Shown in pieces: positions 1-8,357 of a stretch of DNA of 64,000 bases (the first letter of the stretch is position 1; the number at the start of each line of letters is the position of its first letter). The DNA is from Pseudomonas sp. TH43 (GTDB taxonomy: Bacteria > Pseudomonadota > Gammaproteobacteria > Pseudomonadales > Pseudomonadaceae). A program made the translations under genes and the position numbers. Location: the NCBI RefSeq assembly GCF_016650635.1, contig NZ_JAEKFI010000004.1:1622001-1686000 (forward strand), written 5' to 3'. The notes under the pieces are model-generated. The model made no database searches. It worked only from the letters and a program-made list of their open reading frames with translations, and had not been told where the DNA came from.

Positions 1-1748
1 TGTTCGATGACGATGGCGTCCGGGTCGGCCTGACGTTTCAACGTCGACGGGCCAAAGGTTTCCGCATGAATCTGCGCATCGCGCACATCCAGTTCACGCA
101 AGATGTCGTACAGCCCCTGGGTAAAACCACCGGGGCCACAGAGCACGAAATCGAGCTGATCAAAATCCTCGGCCTCCAGCAGGTTCCTCAGCACCGTGCT
201 ATCAATTCGGCCCAGCAGATCAAAATCCTCACCTTCTCGCAGATCGGCCTCAGGCTGGCTGAGCAACCGCAGGACTCGCACCGAGTCGCCTGCCGTTTCG
301 AGCAGACGATCCAGCTCCTTGCGAAACGGCTGATCCGCCAGGCTGCGCGAACTCTGTAGCAACACCGTCGGACGAATCCCGCGCGTGCGTAAGCCTTGAT
401 ACACCACCTCGCGCAGCATCGACAGCAGCGGCGTGATTCCCACGCCGGCGGCCAGCAGCACCAACGGTCTGTGCTCCAGCGGCGCCACGGTGAAATGCCC
501 CTGCGGCGCCCGCGCTTCCAGCACATCGCCAACGCGGATCTGCTCATGCAAGTGCGATGAAATCAGGCCTTCGCGCTTCACGCTGATCCGGTAAAAACCA
601 TCGGATGGTGCGCTCGACAGGCTATAGGTGCGGATGTGCACCTCGCCATCAATCGTGAAACGCAGTGGCAAATGCTGCCCCGCCAGAAACACCGGCAAAC
701 CGGCGCCATCGGCGGGCTCCAGGTAGATCGAACGGATGCTGCGACTTTCCGCTTCAATCTTCGCTACGCGCAGCGGCCGCCATTGGTTGCCCAGTGCCTG
801 CGCCTGCAGACGCGCATCCGCTTCGGCCCAGTTGCCGGTCAACAGGCTGGTCGGCGACATGCCGTCAAAGCGCCAGCGCAACGCCAATGCCGCCGGGCGC
901 CGCACCAGTTTCTCGACGTCAAATGTCCACAGCCGTTCCGCGCCTTGAAACGCTTCGATCTGCGGATCGTCGAGAAGGATCTCGGTGCGCCCACTGAGTT
1001 GCAGCAAATCGCCTGTGGAAAAGTCGATGAACAGCAAGCCGGCCTTGGGATTGAGCAGCAGATTGCCGAGGGTATTGAAGTGCAGGTTGCCGGCGAAGTC
1101 AGGGATGGTCAGACGATTGCCTTGCACCCGTACGAAACCGGCCTGGCCACCACGGTGGGAAACATCCACTGCACGTTGGCCATCGACATCGACGTAACTG
1201 GCAACGAAGAACGTGTCGGCACCCGCGATCAGCGCGGTGGCGGCGTCATCGAGACCGTTCAGATGCTCAGCCGGGCGGCTCAGCGGATCCGTCAGTGGCA
1301 CACGCTGAAACTGGCGCAGCTGGATGTATTGCGGGCAATTACCGAACGCCTGATCCACGCTCACCTCAAAACCGTGAGCGTTCAGATGACCGACATGGCC
1401 GTTGAGGCGATTGCGCCGGCGGGTGTGCAACTCGATGCCGAGCAAACCGATCGGCTCACCATCGCGCAGTTGCGCCGGATCATCAGCCGCGACCTGGCTG
1501 GCGAAATGCAGATGCTCAGGGTCCGGCGAACGGGCGAACCCCGGCGCGCCTTCAAGCACGCTGGCCCACGGCAGCCCATCCGTATCAACGGCGCCGTACA
1601 GCAGGAAGGGCAATTGCTGATAGAACTCGCGGTGCTGGTCCGGCATCCAGGTACGAATCACCTTGCGCCCGAAGGCTTCCATACGTTCGGCAACCCCGAC
1701 CTGCGCCTGCAACTGTCGTTCGCCAGCGTGCCATGGTGAACGTTCCAT
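1..1748 (-). CDS. PNPOx-like / FAD / NAD(P) oxidoreductase fusion, 3' end cut by the window edge
   Basis: This leftward frame is open from an ATG at 1748 to the window edge, about 582 codons, so the C-terminus is missing. A GGAGAGG ribosome site lies 5 bases before the ATG. The first ~330 residues resemble a pyridoxamine-phosphate-oxidase-like flavin fold (FLLYGAVDTDGLPWASVL, then AGADTFFVASYVDVDG). A ferredoxin-reductase module follows, with the FAD motif RTYSLSS and the NAD(P) site AAGVGITPLLSML. The last visible residues, AETFGPSTLKRQ, are where these proteins normally pass into a C-terminal 2Fe-2S ferredoxin domain, which would lie outside the window. The likely role is NAD(P)H-driven electron transfer. 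The substrate is unknown. GST and LysR genes follow upstream on the same strand. Confidence 0.85.
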   Translation of the reverse strand, partial: MERSPWHAGERQLQAQVGVAERMEAFGRKVIRTWMPDQHREFYQQLPFLLYGAVDTDGLPWASVLEGAPGFARSPDPEHLHFASQVAADDPAQLRDGEPIGLLGIELHTRRRNRLNGHVGHLNAHGFEVSVDQAFGNCPQYIQLRQFQRVPLTDPLSRPAEHLNGLDDAATALIAGADTFFVASYVDVDGQRAVDVSHRGGQAGFVRVQGNRLTIPDFAGNLHFNTLGNLLLNPKAGLLFIDFSTGDLLQLSGRTEILLDDPQIEAFQGAERLWTFDVEKLVRRPAALALRWRFDGMSPTSLLTGNWAEADARLQAQALGNQWRPLRVAKIEAESRSIRSIYLEPADGAGLPVFLAGQHLPLRFTIDGEVHIRTYSLSSAPSDGFYRISVKREGLISSHLHEQIRVGDVLEARAPQGHFTVAPLEHRPLVLLAAGVGITPLLSMLREVVYQGLRTRGIRPTVLLQSSRSLADQPFRKELDRLLETAGDSVRVLRLLSQPEADLREGEDFDLLGRIDSTVLRNLLEAEDFDQLDFVLCGPGGFTQGLYDILRELDVRDAQIHAETFGPSTLKRQADPDAIVIE

Positions 1749-1793
1749 CACGACCTCTCCCCTGCGCCGACGGCACAGTGTGGATTGCGAAAA

Positions 1794-2420
1794 TCAGGCG
1801 GTGGTTTGCAGACCGGCGACGGTGCGCGGCATGCCGACAAAACCGGGCAAGGCTTCGACGCGGGCCAACCAGGCGCGAACGTTGTCGTAGTCGTCCAGCG
1901 ACACGTTGCCTTCCGGCGCGTGGGCGATGTAACTGTAGGCGGAGACGTCGGCGATGCTCGGTTCTTCGCCGACCAGGTACGGGGTTTTGCCCAACTCCTG
2001 ATCCATCACCTTGAGCAGGTTGTGTGCACGGGTAATGGCTTCATCAGCATTCAACTGTGCACCAAACACCGTGACCAACCGCGCAGCAGCAGGCCCGAAT
2101 GCAATCGGCCCGGCCGCTGCCGACAACCAGCGCTGCACCCGTGCCGCGCCCACCGGGTCAGCCGGCAACCAGCGACCGTGGCCGTATTTTTGCGCCAGAT
2201 ACACCAGAATCGCATTGGAATCGGCCAGCACCACGCCGCCGTCATCAATCGCCGGCACCTGGCCGAAACTGTTGATCGCCAGATACGCCGGCTGCTTGTG
2301 CTCACCTTTCGCCAGGTCTACGAAAATCAGTTCGGTCGGCAATTGCAGCAGGGACAGCATCAACTCCACCCGATGAGCGTGGCCAGAGCGTGGGAAGTTG
2401 TAGAGTTTGATCGCTTGCAT
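1794..2420 (-). CDS. glutathione S-transferase family protein
   Basis: A 208-residue cytosolic enzyme of the usual GST length. The N-terminal thioredoxin-like domain begins MQAIKLYNFPRSGHAHRVEL, has the cis-proline loop FGQVPAIDD, and has the glutathione gamma-glutamyl contact motif DSNAI (residues ~65-70). The C-terminal half is the all-alpha domain. Such proteins conjugate or reduce electrophiles with glutathione, but the substrate cannot be read from sequence. It ends 45 bases before the oxidoreductase start on the same strand and may be cotranscribed with it. The LysR gene upstream, on the same strand, could regulate both. Family assignment is firm, specificity is open. Confidence 0.9.
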   Translation of the reverse strand: MQAIKLYNFPRSGHAHRVELMLSLLQLPTELIFVDLAKGEHKQPAYLAINSFGQVPAIDDGGVVLADSNAILVYLAQKYGHGRWLPADPVGAARVQRWLSAAAGPIAFGPAAARLVTVFGAQLNADEAITRAHNLLKVMDQELGKTPYLVGEEPSIADVSAYSYIAHAPEGNVSLDDYDNVRAWLARVEALPGFVGMPRTVAGLQTTA

Positions 2421-2534
2421 GGTCGACTCCGCTGAACAGGGGCGCCGTTGCGGGAATGACAGCGCCGATGGCCGTCATCTTCCACCTATCGCGAAAACTA
2501 CAGAATGACCAAAAATCGCAATCGATTATTTCAT

Positions 2535-3452
2535 TTAGCGCAATAGCGCCGCATGTTTCAACGCAGGATGCTCACGCAAGGCACTCACGGCGAAATCGAC
2601 AAAGCTGCGAACCCGCACCGGCGCCTTGCGCCCACCCTGATAAACAATATGGATCGGCAGGGGCGGCAATTCATATTCGGCGAGGACAATTTCCAGCTCA
2701 CCGGCAGCCACCTTGCTAGCCACCTGATAAGACAACACTCGGGTCAGACCCACGCCCATGCAGGCAGCGGTGATCGCCGATTGATTGGCCGTCACCACCA
2801 GCCGCGGTTCGGGCTTCACGCTCAGCGGCTGACCCTGATCAAGAAATAACCAACTGCGCTGCTGGCCAATCGACGAAGTCGCCACCACGGGTGCGCCGGC
2901 CAATGCCTGTGGATGATTCGGTCGACCATGTTCGTCGAGGTATTGCGGCGAACCACAAACAACCCGGCGCACCTCGCCCACCCGAATCGCATGCTGGTTG
3001 CTGTCCGGCAATTCACCAATGCGCACCGCGACATCAATGCCCTCCTCGACCATGCTCACCACCCGATCAAGCAGCAGGGCGTTGATCGAAACGTCCGGAT
3101 ATTGCGCCAGATAACCCGCCATCACCGGCGTGACAAATAACTCGCCGAACAGCACCGGCGCCGTCACCGTCAATTGCCCACGCGGCTCGGTATGACTGCC
3201 CGCCGCCGAATCCTCAGCTTCCTGCACCTCGGCGAGAATCCTCCGGCAATCCTCCAGAAAACGCTGACCGGCCTCAGTGAGATGTACGCTGCGCGTCGTG
3301 CGCACCAGCAGATGCGTACCGATGCGCAGCTCCAGCGCCGCCACCGCCCGCGTCACACTTGCAGCGGACAAACCCAAGCGCCGAGCGGCCGAGGAGAAGC
3401 CTTGCTCTTGAGCAACGGTGGTGAAGATATGCATTTCCTGGAAGCGGTCCAT
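2535..3452 (-). CDS. LysR-family transcriptional regulator
   Basis: A 305-residue protein with the standard LysR layout. The N-terminal winged helix-turn-helix spans residues ~1-60 (GFSSAARRLGLSAASVTRAV) and is followed by a periplasmic-binding-protein-like effector domain. The sequence looks like the CrgA/DsdC-type subgroup often found beside GST and oxidoreductase genes. It lies 114 bases upstream of the GST gene on the same strand, so the usual divergent LysR-target arrangement is absent. The target is inferred only from proximity. A REP pair lies immediately upstream of its start. Confidence 0.9.
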   Translation of the reverse strand: MDRFQEMHIFTTVAQEQGFSSAARRLGLSAASVTRAVAALELRIGTHLLVRTTRSVHLTEAGQRFLEDCRRILAEVQEAEDSAAGSHTEPRGQLTVTAPVLFGELFVTPVMAGYLAQYPDVSINALLLDRVVSMVEEGIDVAVRIGELPDSNQHAIRVGEVRRVVCGSPQYLDEHGRPNHPQALAGAPVVATSSIGQQRSWLFLDQGQPLSVKPEPRLVVTANQSAITAACMGVGLTRVLSYQVASKVAAGELEIVLAEYELPPLPIHIVYQGGRKAPVRVRSFVDFAVSALREHPALKHAALLR

Positions 3453-3473
3453 GGGCTCATCCCCAAAATCAAA

Positions 3474-3545
3474 AGATCGCAGCCTCCGGCAGCTCCTACA
3501 TGGGCCTCGTGTTGCACCTGTAGGGGCTGCCGAAGGCTGCGATCT
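3474..3545. repeat. inverted REP pair (GATCGCAGCC...GGCAGCTCCTACA family)
   Basis: Two imperfect REP-type palindromes in inverted orientation: AGATCGCAGCC...AGCTCCTACA at 3474-3500 and its near-complement at 3519-3545. They are separated by about 18 bases, so the whole unit can fold into one long hairpin. It fills the gap between the LysR start and the glmS stop. The same family recurs at 60776-60836 and as a single unit at 44350-44389. Confidence 0.85.
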
Positions 3546-3571
3546 CTTCGGTCATATCAACGGTGGATAAC

Positions 3572-5404
3572 TTATTCCACGGTCACCGACTTCGCCAAAT
3601 TACGCGGCTGATCCACGTCCGTGCCTTTCAGCACAGCAACGTAGTACGACAGCAACTGCAGCGGGATCGTGTAGAGGATCGGCGAGAGGATGTCGTGGAT
3701 ATGCGGCATCTGCACCACGTGAGTGCCTTCGCCGTTGGTCATCCCGGCTTTCTCGTCGGCGAAGACGATCAGTTCGCCGCCACGGGCGCGGACTTCCTGC
3801 AGGTTGGACTTGAGCTTTTCCAGCAGCTCGTTGTTTGGCGCAACGGTGACCACTGGCATGTCGTTATCCACAAGCGCCAGCGGGCCGTGTTTCAACTCGC
3901 CGGCCGGATAGGCTTCGGCGTGGATGTAGGAGATTTCCTTGAGTTTCAAGGCACCTTCCATCGCTACCGGGAACTGCGCACCGCGACCAAGGAACAGGGT
4001 GTGGTTTTTCTCGGCGAACAGTTCGGCGATTTTTTCCACGGTGCTGTCCATCGCCAGCGCTTCGCCGAGGCGGGTTGGCAGGCGACGCAGTTCTTCGACC
4101 AATGTGGCTTCTACGCCTTTGGCCAAGGTGCCGCGAACCTGGCCAAGCGACAGGGTCAGCAGCAACAGGCCAACCAGTTGCGTGGTGAAGGCTTTGGTCG
4201 AAGCAACGCCGATTTCGCGGCCGGCCTGGGTCAGCAGGGTCAGGTCGGATTCGCGCACCAGCGAGCTGATGCCGACGTTGCAGATCGCCAGGCTGGCGAG
4301 GAAGCCCAGCTCTTTGGCGTTGCGCAGGGCGGCCAGGGTGTCGGCAGTTTCGCCGGACTGCGAGATGGTCACGAACAGGGTGTCCGGCTGCACCACCACT
4401 TTGCGGTAACGGAATTCGCTGGCGACTTCGACCTGGCACGGAATGCCGGCCAGTTCTTCCAGCCAGTAACGGGCGACCATGCCGGCGTGGTAGCTGGTGC
4501 CGCAGGCGACGATCTGCACGTTACGGACTTTGGCGAACAGCTCGGCGGCTTGTGGGCCGAAGGCTTGAACCAGCACTTGATCGTTGCTCAGGCGACCTTC
4601 GAGGGTGCGCTGTACAACGGCCGGTTGCTCGTGGATTTCCTTGAGCATGTAGTGACGGAATTCACCTTTGTCGGCGGCTTCCGCACCGTCGGTGTATTGC
4701 ACGGTCTGGCGCTCGACAGATTTGCCATCGACATCCCAGATCTGCACGTTATCGCGGCAAATTTCGGCGATATCGCCCTCTTCCAGGTACATGAAGCGGT
4801 CAGTAACCTGACGCAACGCCAGTTGGTCGGACGCTAGGAAGTTCTCGCCCAGACCCAGGCCGATCACCAACGGGCTGCCACTGCGGGCGGCAACCAGACG
4901 ATCAGGTTGCTTGGCGTTGATCACGGCCAAGCCGTAGGCACCGTGCAGTTCCTTGACGGTCGCTTTGAGTGCGACGGTCAGGTCTGGCTGATCCTTGAGT
5001 TTGTGGTTGAGCAGGTGGGCGATGACTTCAGTGTCGGTGTCCGACGTGAACACGTAACCCAGCGCTTTCAGTTGTTCACGCAAAGCTTCGTGGTTTTCGA
5101 TGATGCCGTTGTGCACCACGGCGATGTCGCCGGAGAAATGCGGGTGGGCGTTACGTTCGCACGGCGCGCCGTGGGTGGCCCAGCGGGTGTGGGCAATGCC
5201 GAGACGACCGACCAGTGGATGCTCGGCCAATGCGGCTTCGAGTTCACTGACCTTGCCCGGACGACGCATGCGCTCGAGGGTTTCCTCGTTGGTGTAAACC
5301 GCCACACCCGCGCTGTCATAGCCACGGTACTCGAGGCGCTTGAGGCCTTCGAGCAAAATGGCGGTGATGTTACGTTCAGCCACTGCGCCGACAATTCCAC
5401 ACAT
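3572..5404 (-). CDS. glmS: glutamine--fructose-6-phosphate aminotransferase (isomerising)
   Basis: GlmS converts fructose-6-phosphate and glutamine to glucosamine-6-phosphate, the first step to UDP-GlcNAc for peptidoglycan and lipopolysaccharide. The protein is 610 residues. The start at 5404 is chosen because it gives MCGIVGAV, where Met removal exposes the catalytic N-terminal Cys of the glutaminase domain. An in-frame ATG 10 codons upstream would bury that Cys. Two SIS sugar-isomerase domains follow (SQSGETADT, FLGRGAQFPVAMEGALKLKE), and the protein ends with the typical DQPRNLAKSVTVE. A ribosome site AGGAGAA lies inside the end of the DeoR gene, which stops 2 bases upstream, so translation is probably coupled. 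No glmS ribozyme is present. Confidence 0.98.
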   Translation of the reverse strand: MCGIVGAVAERNITAILLEGLKRLEYRGYDSAGVAVYTNEETLERMRRPGKVSELEAALAEHPLVGRLGIAHTRWATHGAPCERNAHPHFSGDIAVVHNGIIENHEALREQLKALGYVFTSDTDTEVIAHLLNHKLKDQPDLTVALKATVKELHGAYGLAVINAKQPDRLVAARSGSPLVIGLGLGENFLASDQLALRQVTDRFMYLEEGDIAEICRDNVQIWDVDGKSVERQTVQYTDGAEAADKGEFRHYMLKEIHEQPAVVQRTLEGRLSNDQVLVQAFGPQAAELFAKVRNVQIVACGTSYHAGMVARYWLEELAGIPCQVEVASEFRYRKVVVQPDTLFVTISQSGETADTLAALRNAKELGFLASLAICNVGISSLVRESDLTLLTQAGREIGVASTKAFTTQLVGLLLLTLSLGQVRGTLAKGVEATLVEELRRLPTRLGEALAMDSTVEKIAELFAEKNHTLFLGRGAQFPVAMEGALKLKEISYIHAEAYPAGELKHGPLALVDNDMPVVTVAPNNELLEKLKSNLQEVRARGGELIVFADEKAGMTNGEGTHVVQMPHIHDILSPILYTIPLQLLSYYVAVLKGTDVDQPRNLAKSVTVE

Positions 5405-5406
5405 GC

Positions 5407-6183
5407 TTATTTCTCCTGACTGACAGCCGCACAAATCAAGTTGATACCGCGGGCCTGAATCTGATCGCGGGCCTCAAGAGGCAGGCGATCATCGGTAATT
5501 AGGGTATGGACGCTGCTCCATGGCAGCTCCAGATTGGGAATCTTGCGGCCGATCTTGTCGGCCTCGACCATGACGATGACTTCTCGCGCCACGTCCGCCA
5601 TGACCCGGCTCAAACCGAGCAGTTCATTGAAGGTCGTGGTGCCGCGTACCAGATCGATGCCATCGGCGCCGATGAACAACTGATCGAAGTCGTAAGAGCG
5701 TAGTACTTGCTCGGCGACCTGGCCCTGAAAGGATTCCGAATGCGGATCCCAGGTGCCGCCGGTCATCAACAACACCGGTTCGTGCTCAAGTTCGCTCAGG
5801 GCATTGGCAACGTGCAGGGAGTTGGTCATCACCACCAGGCCCGGCTGTTGACCGAGCTCGGGAATCATCGCGGCGGTGGTGCTGCCGCTGTCGATGATGA
5901 TGCGGGCGTGCTCGCGGATGCGCTTCACCGCTGCACGGGCAATCGCCTGTTTGTATTTGGAAACACTCTGCGCGGTTTCCGCGACCAGTTCCTGCGGCAT
6001 GGTGATTGCCCCGCCGTAACGACGCAGCAGCAGACCATGACTCTCAAGCGCAGCAAGATCCTTGCGAATCGTAACTTCGGAGGTTTCGAAGCGCTTGGCC
6101 AGTTCGTCCACACTGACTTCGCCCTGCTCATTGAGCAAGGCGAGGATGTTGTGACGGCGCTGGGGAGTATTGCGTTTCGACAT
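5407..6183 (-). CDS. DeoR-family transcriptional regulator upstream of glmS
   Basis: A 258-residue repressor-type protein. The N-terminal helix-turn-helix (residues ~20-60, DELAKRFETSEVTIRKDLAAL) is followed by the DeoR sugar-phosphate sensor domain (IIDSGSTTAAMIPEL, LFIGADGID). The family typically binds phosphorylated sugars. Its position 2 bases ahead of glmS suggests that it senses an amino-sugar phosphate and controls glmS in the same transcript. A TTTCGATTCGAAA palindrome starts 12 bases upstream of its start codon and could be its own operator. The ligand is inferred. Confidence 0.92.
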   Translation of the reverse strand: MSKRNTPQRRHNILALLNEQGEVSVDELAKRFETSEVTIRKDLAALESHGLLLRRYGGAITMPQELVAETAQSVSKYKQAIARAAVKRIREHARIIIDSGSTTAAMIPELGQQPGLVVMTNSLHVANALSELEHEPVLLMTGGTWDPHSESFQGQVAEQVLRSYDFDQLFIGADGIDLVRGTTTFNELLGLSRVMADVAREVIVMVEADKIGRKIPNLELPWSSVHTLITDDRLPLEARDQIQARGINLICAAVSQEK

Positions 6184-6194
6184 GACGACCTAAG

Positions 6195-6207
6195 TTTCGA
6201 TTCGAAA
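6195..6207. promoter_or_regulatory. 13-bp palindrome, candidate DeoR operator
   Basis: TTTCGATTCGAAA is a perfect palindrome about its central T, just upstream of the DeoR-family gene start (6183). DeoR-family proteins often use TTTCG-type half sites, so autoregulation of the regulator-glmS transcript is plausible. It is a single copy, and binding is inferred. Confidence 0.5.
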
Positions 6208-6282
6208 GATAACGGAAGCAATCAAAACCTATCGGCCCAAAATCGTCAAGCGGATGATGCAAAAAATATCTGTGGATAAAAG

Positions 6283-6376
6283 CATCGCGGGCAAGCCCGC
6301 TCCCACCTGGATTCACTGTGTGTTGAAGAACTGTGCTTCAACACAAAACCTTGTGGGAGCGGGCTTGCCCGCGATG
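6283..6376. repeat. inverted REP pair (GCGGGCAAGCCCGCTCCCAC family)
   Basis: Two 24-25 base REP units, at 6283-6307 and 6353-6376, face each other around a ~45-base spacer. The spacer itself contains a TGTTGAAG...CTTCAACA stem. The unit lies between the glmU stop and the DeoR gene promoter region. A perfect DnaA 9-mer (6271-6279) adjoins its left end. Confidence 0.9.
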
Positions 6377-6400
6377 GCTATCGAACGGCCTGTGTATAAC

Positions 6401-7768
6401 TCAACTCTTCTTGATTTTCTCCGGTCGCTTCCAGCCGTCTATGTTCTTCTGCCGCGCACGGCCGACCGCCAACTGTGCGTTATCCACATTCTGCGTAATC
6501 GTCGATCCGGCAGCCGTGGTTGCACCGTCGGAGATATCCACAGGCGCTACCAATGAGTTATTGGAGCCAATGAACACGTCCGCGCCCAACACGGTTTTCC
6601 ACTTGTTGGCGCCATCGTAGTTGCAGGTGATGGTGCCCGCGCCGATGTTGGTGCGCGCACCGATTTCGGCATCGCCCAGATACGTCAGGTGCCCAGCCTT
6701 GGCGCCTTCACCCATGTGGGCATTTTTCAGCTCAACAAAGTTACCCACATGCGCGCGTGCTTCGAGCACGGTGCCCGGACGCAGACGCGCAAACGGGCCG
6801 GCATCGCTGCCCTCGCCCAGAACCGCGCCTTCGATATGACTGTTGGCCTTGATCACCACGCCTTTGCGCAGCGTGCTGTCCTTGATTACGCAGTTCGGCC
6901 CGATCACCACGTCGTCCTCGATGACAACGTTACCCTCGAGAATCACGTTGATGTCGATGAGCACATCGCGACCAACGGTCACTTCGCCACGCACATCGAA
7001 GCGCGCCGGATCACGCAGGGTGACGCCTTGGGCCATCAAACGGCGGCCAGCGCGCAACTGGTAATGACGCTCCAGCTCGGAGAGTTGCTTGCGATCGTTG
7101 GCCCCCTGCACTTCCATCGCGTCATGCGGTTGCTCGGTGGCCACCACCAGACCATCGTTGACCGCCATTTCGATCACGTCGGTCAGGTAGTACTCGCCCT
7201 GAGCATTGTTGTTCGACAGCCGGCTCATCCAGTCGGCCAGCCGATTGGCCGGTACCGCAAGAATGCCGGTGTTGCCTTCAGTGATTGCGCGTTGCACTTC
7301 GCTGGCATCTTTATGCTCAACGATGGCGGTGACCTTACCGTGCGCGTCACGAACGATGCGGCCGTAACCTGTTGGATCGTCCAGTTCAACGGTGAGCAAG
7401 CCCATCTGACCAGGAACGACCTGTTTGAGCAGGCGTTGCAGCGTTTCGACTTCGATCAGCGGCACATCACCGTAAAGGATCAACACGGTGTCGGCAGTGA
7501 TGAACGGCACCGCCTGAGCAGTGGCGTGACCGGTGCCCAGTTGTTTGTCCTGCAAGACGAAATTCAGATCGTCGGCCGCCAGGCGTTCACGCACCACATC
7601 GGCTCCGTGGCCGATGACCACATGGATGCGCTGTGGATCAAGTTGCCGGGCGCTGTGGATAACATGACCCAACATGGAATTGCCGGCAATCGGGTGCAAC
7701 ACCTTCGGCAGGGCCGAACGCATACGAGTGCCTTGACCGGCCGCGAGGATAACGATTTCGAGAGACAT
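6401..7768 (-). CDS. glmU: bifunctional UDP-GlcNAc pyrophosphorylase / GlcN-1-P acetyltransferase
   Basis: GlmU acetylates glucosamine-1-phosphate and then uridylates it to UDP-GlcNAc. At 455 residues it is the normal length. The N-terminal nucleotidyltransferase domain starts with LAAGQGTRMRSALPKVLHPI (substrate loop GxGTRM, Lys25-type). The C-terminal half is a left-handed beta-helix of hexapeptide repeats (EVTVGRDVLIDINVILEGNV onward), with the acetyl-CoA region LTYLGDAEIGARTNIGAGTI and CNYDGANK. It follows the ATP synthase operon on the same strand but is separated from atpC by a strong terminator, so it probably has its own promoter or depends on read-through. Confidence 0.98.
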   Translation of the reverse strand: MSLEIVILAAGQGTRMRSALPKVLHPIAGNSMLGHVIHSARQLDPQRIHVVIGHGADVVRERLAADDLNFVLQDKQLGTGHATAQAVPFITADTVLILYGDVPLIEVETLQRLLKQVVPGQMGLLTVELDDPTGYGRIVRDAHGKVTAIVEHKDASEVQRAITEGNTGILAVPANRLADWMSRLSNNNAQGEYYLTDVIEMAVNDGLVVATEQPHDAMEVQGANDRKQLSELERHYQLRAGRRLMAQGVTLRDPARFDVRGEVTVGRDVLIDINVILEGNVVIEDDVVIGPNCVIKDSTLRKGVVIKANSHIEGAVLGEGSDAGPFARLRPGTVLEARAHVGNFVELKNAHMGEGAKAGHLTYLGDAEIGARTNIGAGTITCNYDGANKWKTVLGADVFIGSNNSLVAPVDISDGATTAAGSTITQNVDNAQLAVGRARQKNIDGWKRPEKIKKS

Positions 7769-7828
7769 GACTGGCTACCAATCCTGGGTGGTCAGCGACT
7801 GCGACCGGGTTTGTAGAATTCAGAATAG

Positions 7829-7858
7829 AAAAAAGGGTAGCCGAGGCTACCCTTTTTT
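7829..7858 (-). terminator. rho-independent terminator of the atp operon
   Basis: GGGTAGC and GCTACCC form a 7-bp stem around CGAG. It is flanked by six A and six T, so it could work in both directions. It lies between the atpC stop (7887) and the glmU start (7768), where leftward transcription of the ATP synthase operon should end. Confidence 0.9.
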
Positions 7859-7886
7859 ATCAATCGCACAACAAGCGGCTGACGGA

Positions 7887-8312
7887 TTAACCGCCAAACT
7901 TCTTGCGGATCTGCTGGACGGTGCGCAGCTGAGCTGCAGCCTCGGCCAGACGTGCGGACGCAGCTCCGTAGTCGAACTCTGCGCCACGTTCATGCAATGC
8001 CTTCTCGGCAGCCTGAACGGCTTGCTGAGCGGAGGCTTCATCCAGGTCGGCAGCACGTTGCACAGTGTCGGCAAGAACCTTGACCATGTTCGGCTGAACC
8101 TCGAGGAAACCACCGGAGATGTAGAACACCTCGGCTTCCCCGCCTTGCTTGATCAGGCGGATCGGACCCGGCTTGAGATTAGTGATCAGCGGCGCGTGAC
8201 CCAGAGCGATACCAAGATCACCCAGTGCACCGTGCGCAATCACCATCTCGACCAGGCCGGAAAAGATTTCCCCTTCCGCGCTGACGATATCGCAATGGAC
8301 TGTCATAGCCAT
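7887..8312 (-). CDS. atpC: F1Fo ATP synthase subunit epsilon
   Basis: The 141-residue epsilon subunit is part of the central stalk of F1 and inhibits ATP hydrolysis. The N-terminal beta-sandwich (MTVHCDIVSAEGEIFSG, GDLGIALGHAPLIT) is followed by the C-terminal helical hairpin (ALHERGAEFDYGAASARLAEAAAQL). A second ATG, two codons in, could also be the start. It is the last gene of the atp operon, 45 bases after atpD, and is followed by the terminator at 7829. Confidence 0.97.
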   Translation of the reverse strand: MAMTVHCDIVSAEGEIFSGLVEMVIAHGALGDLGIALGHAPLITNLKPGPIRLIKQGGEAEVFYISGGFLEVQPNMVKVLADTVQRAADLDEASAQQAVQAAEKALHERGAEFDYGAASARLAEAAAQLRTVQQIRKKFGG

Positions 8313-8357
8313 CTGATTGCCTCAACCTAAATTAGCGCCCGTTGCCGGGCGCCGGGA

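Noticed and set aside
3563..4837. A 424-codon open frame antisense to glmS
   Set aside because: It is a shadow of glmS with composition bias only.
5405..5440. A glmS ribozyme in the glmS leader
   Set aside because: The gap to the upstream gene is 2 bases, and the element is known from Gram-positives.
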